A stretch of DNA of 5,892 nt, from positions 1 to 5,892 of the forward strand of contig CALIAD010000108.1 of NCBI GenBank assembly GCA_938041635.1, read 5' to 3'. The position numbers and the translations under genes were made by a program. Source of the stretch: an uncultured Atopobium sp. (GTDB lineage Bacteria; Actinomycetota; Coriobacteriia; Coriobacteriales; Atopobiaceae). Below the pieces are notes generated by a model, which ran no database searches, was not told where the DNA came from, and saw only the letters and a list, made by a program, of their open reading frames with translations. Below are positions 1-3,297 of the stretch, one piece after another; the first letter of the stretch is position 1; each line of letters starts with the position of its first letter.

Positions 1-59
1 GTGTCCTTGGGAAGTCTACCATCACCAAACGTTGCACTTGCTTTGAGAATTCAAGTCCC
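1..59. other. Left-edge sequence of unknown nature
   Basis: No gene can be assigned here. Plus frame 1 is open from the window edge to a TAA at 67-69 and would encode a short tail ending LRIQVPKR. Plus frame 3 is open to a TAG at 106-108. The minus strand is also open out of the window, with a possible ATG at 22-20 (MVDFPRT) but no Shine-Dalgarno sequence before it. These 59 bp could be the end of a gene, the start of a minus-strand gene, or spacer. If frame 1 is a real gene, its stop codon lies inside the left arm of the inverted-repeat element. Confidence 0.2.
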
Positions 60-228
60 AAAAAGGTAAAAAGCCGTTTAGTTGGAAGTTTTAATCTTTA
101 TGCATAGTGATTTTGAGCGATTTTGAGCCAGCAATGTGTTGCTTGATTAACGCCAACTGGGCTTTTAGTAATATCAAATCTTTAAGTAAATTCTTCGATC
201 TCCAACTAAACGGATTTTTTACCTTTTT
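60..228. repeat. 169-bp element with ~27-bp inverted-repeat ends (MITE-like or structured)
   Basis: The left arm (60-86) and right arm (201-228) are reverse complements over 26 of about 28 positions. Two identical 13-mers in each arm (outer AAAAAGGTAAAAA, inner CCGTTTAGTTGGA) are separated by G in one arm and AT in the other. The 114 bp between the arms is AT-rich and has no long ORF. It contains a tandem repeat GATTTTGAGC (109-118, 119-128), a small hairpin GCAA-TGTG-TTGC (131-142), and a possible stem AGCCAG/CTGGGCT (126-131 with 157-163, one bulge) that partly competes with that hairpin. Because both inner 13-mers run into T-rich sequence outward, the arms could act as a two-way terminator. 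They could also be the ends of a small non-autonomous transposable element. No clear target-site duplication flanks it, so mobility is inference; the symmetry is directly visible. Confidence 0.6.
109..128 (+). repeat. Tandem 10-bp direct repeat
   Basis: GATTTTGAGC occurs twice with no gap, inside the inverted-repeat element. Two copies are too few to call a satellite. It may be a slippage product or a paired protein-binding site. Confidence 0.6.
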
Positions 229-290
229 CGCCCTATTTTGAAGCTCAATTTTTGTTTAATAAAAAATGAAACGAATAAAGGACTAGAAAA

Positions 291-306
291 ATGCATTTTC
301 ATGCAT
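291..306. repeat. Paired ATGCAT sites forming a small hairpin
   Basis: ATGCAT at 291-296 and again at 301-306 flank TTTC, so they can pair as a 6-bp stem with a 4-nt loop on either strand. A third ATGCAT lies at 100-105 in the inverted-repeat element. The stem is AT-rich and short, and its role is unknown. Confidence 0.3.
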
Positions 307-327
307 AACGAAGATTGCTTGCGAAGA

Positions 328-360
328 ATAGGCGCCCACTCTACGCGAGTGAGCGCCTAT
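328..360 (-). terminator. Hairpin downstream of the pyridoxamine kinase gene, probable terminator
   Basis: An 8-bp outer stem (328-335 with 353-360, ATAGGCGC/GCGCCTAT) continues, after one C/A mismatch, into a 5-bp inner stem (337-341 with 347-351, CACTC/GAGTG) with a 5-nt loop. It lies about 67 bp beyond the kinase stop codon. In the kinase direction it is followed by TTCTTCG rather than a clean T-run, so it could be a weak intrinsic terminator, an mRNA-stabilising structure or a palindromic intergenic repeat. The structure is strong; the terminator role is inferred from position. Confidence 0.5.
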
Positions 361-381
361 GACAAAGAAATAGAATGCTTT

Positions 382-406
382 TGCAGCACAGGAGTCTGTG
401 CGAGCA
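382..406 (-). other. Small hairpin just after the kinase stop codon
   Basis: GCACAG (386-391) and CTGTGC (396-401) form a perfect 6-bp stem with a 4-nt loop. TGC/GCA (382-384 with 404-406) can add three pairs across a small internal loop. It starts about 20 bp past the kinase stop. No T-run follows on the minus strand, so it is less likely to be the terminator than the larger hairpin at 328-360. The two may act as tandem 3'-end structures. Confidence 0.3.
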
Positions 407-426
407 GTTTATTTTGTAGAAGCGTC

Positions 427-1296
427 TTACTCCTGCAGAAGCTGGGCAATTAGGCCAAGCTTTGTCTCAAACGAAACACCACGAAGCTCAAAGTTTGGCT
501 GCTCACGAGTAATTTCCATGGACTCACAGACAAACTCACCAGCAAACTCAACTGCGTCAGCGATTTCTTGACCGCACATAACTGCAGCTAAAAGCGCAGA
601 AGCAAACAAATCGCCGGTGCCGTGCAGCATGTAGGGGAGAAGCTCGGAGACAATCTCGCCACGCTCGGACTCGGTAGCAACAAAGTTGCGAATAAGGCCA
701 TCACCGCGAACAATACCCTTAAGGACAACACACTTGGCGCCCATCGCAAGCAGTGCGTCAAGCAGCTCATCTACCTGCTCATCAGTCAAATCCTGACCAA
801 CGTATGGAATGCCCGTCAGAATTGAAGCCTCAGTAAGATTTGGTGTCAAAATATCTGCCCCATTTACCAGGGACTTCATTGCGTTACAAAGCTCTTGCGT
901 ATAGGTTGGATACATCTTGCCGCCATCGCCCATAACTGGGTCAACAACGCGAAGCGCCTTTGGATGCTCCTGGTACAAGCGCTGAATGCTTGCAACCTGC
1001 TCTGCTGCGCCAAGGAAGCCAGAATAAATGGCGTCCAGGTCAATGCCCTCTTCCTTCCATGCATCCAGGTAATCCTCGAGCATGTTGGTGGTGTCGTGCA
1101 TGTAGAACGTAGGGAACTTGGTGTGTGCCGAGAAAAGCGACGTAGGTACTGGGCAAACGTCACATCCCGCTGCCGAGAGCACCGGAATAGCTACGCCAAG
1201 CGAGCATTTTCCGTATCCGCAGAGGTCATGCACTGCGGCGATGCGAGGGATGTACGAGCCTTCTCGCTGGTACAGAACAGAGTTGGTTTCATTCAT
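427..1296 (-). CDS. pdxY: Pyridoxal/pyridoxamine kinase (PfkB/ribokinase superfamily, PdxY/PdxK type)
   Basis: The 289-residue product is predicted to phosphorylate pyridoxal, pyridoxamine or pyridoxine with ATP in the cytoplasm, the salvage route to pyridoxal phosphate. Visible family marks are the N-terminal strand with HDLCGYGKCS (23-32), matching the substrate-side 'S/D-x-x-x-GYG' region of PdxY; YSGFLG (91-96); the DPVMGDGG segment (119-126), which contributes to the Mg-ATP site; TPNLTEA (151-157); and the anion-hole/catalytic motif GTGD (226-229), whose Asp229 should be the general base. Length is normal for the family. The ATG at 1296 follows AAAGGAAA at 1309-1302 (minus strand) with a 5-nt gap, which supports this start; about 15 residues precede the first conserved strand. 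The gene is divergent from purE and looks monocistronic, with hairpins downstream. The superfamily is certain. The choice between PdxY and PdxK, and the exact B6 vitamer, is inferred. Confidence 0.9.
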   Translation of the reverse strand: MNETNSVLYQREGSYIPRIAAVHDLCGYGKCSLGVAIPVLSAAGCDVCPVPTSLFSAHTKFPTFYMHDTTNMLEDYLDAWKEEGIDLDAIYSGFLGAAEQVASIQRLYQEHPKALRVVDPVMGDGGKMYPTYTQELCNAMKSLVNGADILTPNLTEASILTGIPYVGQDLTDEQVDELLDALLAMGAKCVVLKGIVRGDGLIRNFVATESERGEIVSELLPYMLHGTGDLFASALLAAVMCGQEIADAVEFAGEFVCESMEITREQPNFELRGVSFETKLGLIAQLLQE

Positions 1297-1412
1297 TACA
1301 GTTTCCTTTCACGTGGACTGATGGACCAACGTTCTAGAAAATCATACTCTATACTGTGAGATGGATATTTGACGTATCCGCCAATTTTATGAGACGTAAC
1401 AAAGGAGCAGAG
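1297..1412. promoter_or_regulatory. Divergent promoter region between the kinase gene and purE
   Basis: Back-to-back -10-like hexamers are visible: TATACT (1350-1355) toward purE and TATGAT (1346-1341, minus strand) toward the kinase. Neither has a convincing -35 hexamer at 16-18 bp, so the promoters may be activator-dependent or read differently. The region also holds a self-complementary AACGTT (1328-1333) and two copies of GACGTA (1371-1376, 1393-1398) spaced 22 bp, about two helical turns. These are candidate operator parts. Assignment is from sequence pattern alone. Confidence 0.4.
1401..1407 (+). promoter_or_regulatory. Ribosome binding site deciding the purE start
   Basis: AAAGGAG ends 5 nt before the ATG at 1413. 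The frame is open upstream with ATGs at 1356 and 1389, but neither has a Shine-Dalgarno sequence and the 1413 start gives the normal PurE N-terminus. Confidence 0.8.
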
Positions 1413-1874
1413 ATGGCAGATCAGCCTGTTGTTGGCATCATCATGGGATCTAAGAGCGACCTTGCAACTATGGAGGGATGTACCGCTGAGCTCGAGCGCT
1501 TGGGCGTTCCATATGAGCTGGTCATTGCATCCGCACACCGCACTCCAGACAAGGTTCACCAGTGGGCCGAGACCGCTGCTGACCGCGGCCTCAAGGTAAT
1601 CATCGCAGCCGCAGGAAAGGCCGCTCACCTGGGCGGAGTTGTTGCTGCATTCACTCCGCTGCCTGTCGTTGGCGTCCCAATGAAGACCTCCGACCTCGGT
1701 GGCATGGACTCCCTGCTTTCCATGGTTCAGATGCCATCCGGCGTGCCCGTTGCCTGCGTTGCCATCAACGGCGCCAAAAACGCAGCTATTTACGCTACCC
1801 AGATTCTTGGCGCTTCTCTTCCAGAGTATCGCGAGAAGATCGTCCAGCTTAAAGCTGAAATGGCTGACGCATAA
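1413..1874 (+). CDS. purE: N5-carboxyaminoimidazole ribonucleotide mutase, class I PurE
   Basis: The 153-residue enzyme moves the carboxyl group of N5-CAIR from N5 to C4 to give CAIR, step 6b of de novo purine synthesis. PurE normally works as a cytoplasmic homo-octamer. Visible motifs are GSKSD (12-16, nucleotide phosphate binding, with Ser13 and Asp16), SAHRTP (40-45, holding the catalytic His42), AAGKAAHLGGVVA (66-78, flexible active-site loop), and DSLLSMVQMPSGVPVA (99-114), which is typical of the family. The Arg in SAHRTP points to class I, which needs N5-CAIR from PurK, rather than the CO2-using class II enzyme. No purK is visible here and must be elsewhere, if present. The gene appears to be transcribed alone: it has a divergent promoter region upstream and a hairpin terminator about 70 bp downstream. 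Length and motifs are complete, so the call is secure. Confidence 0.96.
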   Translation: MADQPVVGIIMGSKSDLATMEGCTAELERLGVPYELVIASAHRTPDKVHQWAETAADRGLKVIIAAAGKAAHLGGVVAAFTPLPVVGVPMKTSDLGGMDSLLSMVQMPSGVPVACVAINGAKNAAIYATQILGASLPEYREKIVQLKAEMADA

Positions 1875-1882
1875 GCTAGCTC

Positions 1883-1939
1883 GTATCCGCACGCACGTAG
1901 TCCGCACGCACCTGCACATCTGCGACCACTCATGCGACC
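1883..1939 (+). repeat. GC-rich short direct repeats between purE and its terminator
   Basis: Nine bp after the purE stop, GTA(G)TCCGCACGCAC occurs as two abutting imperfect copies (1883-1896 and 1897-1911, sharing TCCGCACGCAC). TGCGACC is then repeated at 1921-1927 and 1933-1939. The composition is much more C-rich than the surrounding spacers. The repeats could arise by slippage, or affect transcription termination or RNA stability before the hairpin at 1945. No function is assigned. Confidence 0.5.
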
Positions 1940-1944
1940 GCATA

Positions 1945-1983
1945 CAAGACCCGCGCTTAAGGAGATCTGAGGCGCGGGTTTTG
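1945..1983 (+). terminator. Intrinsic terminator of purE
   Basis: ACCCGCGC (1949-1956) pairs with GCGCGGGT (1972-1979). The stem extends to 12 bp (1945-1956 with 1972-1983) if one G-T wobble is allowed, around a 15-nt loop. A short TTTT (1979-1982) follows. GC-rich stem plus T's, placed after purE, fits a Rho-independent terminator, though the T-run is short. Confidence 0.65.
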
Positions 1984-1995
1984 CGTATCGCAAAA
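1979..1995. promoter_or_regulatory. 17-bp palindrome, possible operator upstream of the sortase gene
   Basis: TTTTGCG-TAT-CGCAAAA is perfectly symmetric with 7-bp arms. It starts in the T-tract of the purE terminator and lies 113 bp before the sortase start codon. A second overlapping dyad pairs ATCGCA (1987-1992) with TGCGAT (2004-2009). Such symmetry can be a repressor site or an RNA hairpin. No bound regulator is identified. Confidence 0.3.
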
Positions 1996-2066
1996 TGTGA
2001 TTATGCGATGACTTCATAAGATGTACAGAGATTTTTGTTTCGTGCATAGCTAAACTTTTAAGGGGT

Positions 2067-2152
2067 ATGACAAAGATATGACAAAGAGTACCTTCAGAAG
2101 GGAAGTGCATGGAATCAAAAAACGGCAAGCATTTTGCTTCATTCGCCGCTGA
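2067..2152 (+). other. Overlapping mini-ORFs in the sortase leader
   Basis: An 11-bp tandem repeat TATGACAAAGA (2066-2076, 2077-2087) supplies two ATGs. The first opens a 4-codon frame (MTKI, 2067-2081) whose TGA overlaps the second ATG as ATGA. The second (2078-2152) could encode 24 residues starting MTKSTFRREV and overlaps the sortase start by 44 nt in another frame. A Shine-Dalgarno-like AAGGGG (2060-2065) precedes them but is 1 nt from the first ATG and 12 nt from the second, so translation is doubtful. Treat as possible leader peptides only. Confidence 0.2.
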
Positions 2153-3047
2153 CGATCAGACGGCTGGAAATACTCACACCTCAAAGACCTCTGTCGAGAT
2201 AGTTTCTATGAAAGACTCTACATCCTCAAAAAAAGATAGCAACAAGAAAACCCCTCCTAAAAAGTCTGGCGAGAAACCCGCTAAGAAGAAGGGTTTTGCC
2301 TACATTCTTTCCACAATCTTGCTGGTAGTTGGCATTGGTCTCTTGGTTGTTGCTGGCGTTATGTTTGGCAAGACGCAGCTTGAGTATCACGAGCAAGATG
2401 TCATCAACGAAGAGCTTGCAACATACGCAACAGTTTCCGAGAAAAAAGATGAGGCTCCAGTTATTGATTGGGCTGGTCTTCAGGCAGTAAACAACCAGGT
2501 TGTCGGCTGGATTCAGATTCCAGACACACAGGTCAACTACCCTGTGTATCAAACCACAGATAACGACCACTACCTGCATACAAACGCAAAAGGCGAGTGG
2601 TCAATCGGTGGCCAGATTTTCATGGACTACCAGAACAATCCAAATGGCCTCACTGACCAGCAGACTATTCTCTACGGTCACCATATGAGAAACGGCTCAA
2701 TGTTCCAGTACATTGGAGCAATGAATGACCAGTCTACCTTTGATAAGGTCGAGACAATTTGGTATGTCACGCCTACTCAGACATACGAGCTTGAGCCAGT
2801 GTTTACCTATCACACCGACGAAGACGACGAGGAAGTCAGGCAGTTTAACTTCGACTCTGTCGATGCGTTCAGGTCTTACTTAAAAGATAGACTTTCTAGG
2901 GCAGTAAGTTCTCGTTCCGATGCAGCAGATGTTATTTCTCGTGCAGATCATGTTCTTACGCTCTTTACCTGCAATTACACCGACCAGTATGGCAGGACCA
3001 TGCTCATTTGCGTCCCAAAGACTGAGGCTCAGCCAAAGGCTCAGTAG
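2109..3047 (+). CDS. srtB: Class B sortase, membrane-anchored transpeptidase
   Basis: The 312-residue protein should cleave a sorting motif in secreted proteins and link them to a cell-wall or pilin amine, acting on the outer face of the membrane. Order: a polar Ser/Thr/Lys-rich cytoplasmic tail (1-61), one transmembrane segment (about 63-86) acting as signal-anchor, a linker, and the sortase beta-barrel (about 110-308). Catalytic residues are visible: His191 in ILYGHHMRNGSMF, Cys288 in TLFTCNY, and Arg296 in YGRTMLICV. The helix-rich insertion before the Cys strand (VDAFRSYLKDRLSR, 251-264) is typical of class B. The tail is longer than usual for sortases. The ATG at 2109 follows AAGGGAAG with close spacing; the internal ATG at 2208 lacks such a site. 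No LPxTG- or NPxTN-type substrate gene lies in the window. It is flanked by terminators between purE and purF, so it is probably transcribed alone. The class B call is confident; the substrate is unknown. Confidence 0.92.
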   Translation: MESKNGKHFASFAADDQTAGNTHTSKTSVEIVSMKDSTSSKKDSNKKTPPKKSGEKPAKKKGFAYILSTILLVVGIGLLVVAGVMFGKTQLEYHEQDVINEELATYATVSEKKDEAPVIDWAGLQAVNNQVVGWIQIPDTQVNYPVYQTTDNDHYLHTNAKGEWSIGGQIFMDYQNNPNGLTDQQTILYGHHMRNGSMFQYIGAMNDQSTFDKVETIWYVTPTQTYELEPVFTYHTDEDDEEVRQFNFDSVDAFRSYLKDRLSRAVSSRSDAADVISRADHVLTLFTCNYTDQYGRTMLICVPKTEAQPKAQ

Positions 3048-3170
3048 CTGGTACACAGGCGGCAGGGGCTTCAGCAGGGTTAAGTTGGAACTCCAAAAGA
3101 GCGGCAGAAACTCGTGCAAGAGTGGCTCGTTAAGCTCAACAAAATGCTACTTTCTTAAAAAATTGTTACA

Positions 3171-3202
3171 CGCTCCGAACATATTTGTTCGGAGCGCTTT
3201 TT
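3171..3202 (+). terminator. Strong intrinsic terminator after the sortase gene
   Basis: CGCTCCGAAC (3171-3180) and GTTCGGAGCG (3187-3196) form a perfect 10-bp stem with a 6-nt loop ATATTT, followed by CTTTTTCTT. It is the clearest terminator in the window and separates the sortase from purFM. The 123 bp between the sortase stop and this stem holds no recognisable gene. Confidence 0.88.
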
Positions 3203-3217
3203 CTTGCAAATTTCCAG

Positions 3218-3257
3218 GTACACTGTATGTACTGTTGCCAAACGTGAGAGACGTTTG
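3218..3257 (+). promoter_or_regulatory. purF leader with two dyad symmetries (candidate operator)
   Basis: GTACA-CTGTA-TGTAC (3218-3232) is a 5-bp dyad. Just downstream, CAAACGT-GAGAG-ACGTTTG (3239-3257) is a perfect 7-bp inverted repeat whose end is 40 nt before the purF ATG. The second could be a repressor site or a leader hairpin. Its half-sites contain CAAACG/CGTTTG, reminiscent of LacI-family PurR operators, but they are set apart by 7 bp instead of overlapping. A weak promoter is possible, TTGCAA (3204-3209) with TGTACT (3228-3233) at 18 bp, which would put the perfect repeat at or just after the transcription start. All regulatory meaning is inferred. Confidence 0.4.
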
Positions 3258-3285
3258 ATCAAGGGTGACTCAAGCCGAGGAGCCC

Positions 3286-3292
3286 GGAGGGG
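3286..3292 (+). promoter_or_regulatory. Ribosome binding site deciding the purF start
   Basis: GGAGGGG ends 5 nt before ATG 3298, an ideal Shine-Dalgarno placement. The upstream in-frame GTG at 3265 has only AAGG directly abutting it, so ATG 3298 is preferred. Confidence 0.75.
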
Positions 3293-3297
3293 ATCCA

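Noticed and set aside
42..61. tRNA T-arm-like TTCAAGT
   Set aside because: The flanking bases do not pair as a T-stem and no acceptor, anticodon or CCA parts are visible.
3..108. Frame-3 reading VLGKST resembling a Walker A fragment
   Set aside because: Only a few residues match, there is no preceding glycine-rich strand in the window, and the frame then runs through the AT-rich repeat arm. The evidence is too thin.
238..453. 71-residue plus-strand ORF
   Set aside because: It begins with TTG, lacks a ribosome site, crosses two hairpins and overlaps the kinase 3' end. Its composition looks like translated spacer.
895..1359. 154-residue plus-strand ORF
   Set aside because: It lies antisense to the kinase gene, with no recognisable motif.
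1356..1412. Upstream extension of purE by 19 residues
   Set aside because: It would begin at the last base of the likely -10 region, lacks a ribosome site, and adds residues not expected in PurE.
1297..1412. Purine riboswitch in the purE leader
   Set aside because: The leader is too short and shows none of the three-stem pattern of the purine aptamer. The same holds for the purF leader.
1296..1943. 215-residue minus-strand ORF
   Set aside because: It lies antisense to purE and its promoter, has no family motifs and no ribosome site. It is a shadow of purE codon use.
3174..3191. SOS/LexA-like or PurBox-like site (CGAAC...GTTCG) in the sortase terminator
   Set aside because: The half-sites are 6 bp apart, not the 4 expected for Gram-positive LexA boxes nor the roughly 16-17 between Bacillus PurBoxes. 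They are fully explained as part of a 10-bp terminator stem followed by T's.
2920..3258. 112-residue plus-strand ORF across the sortase end and terminator
   Set aside because: It reads through the strong terminator and both purF leader dyads in a frame with no motif or ribosome site.
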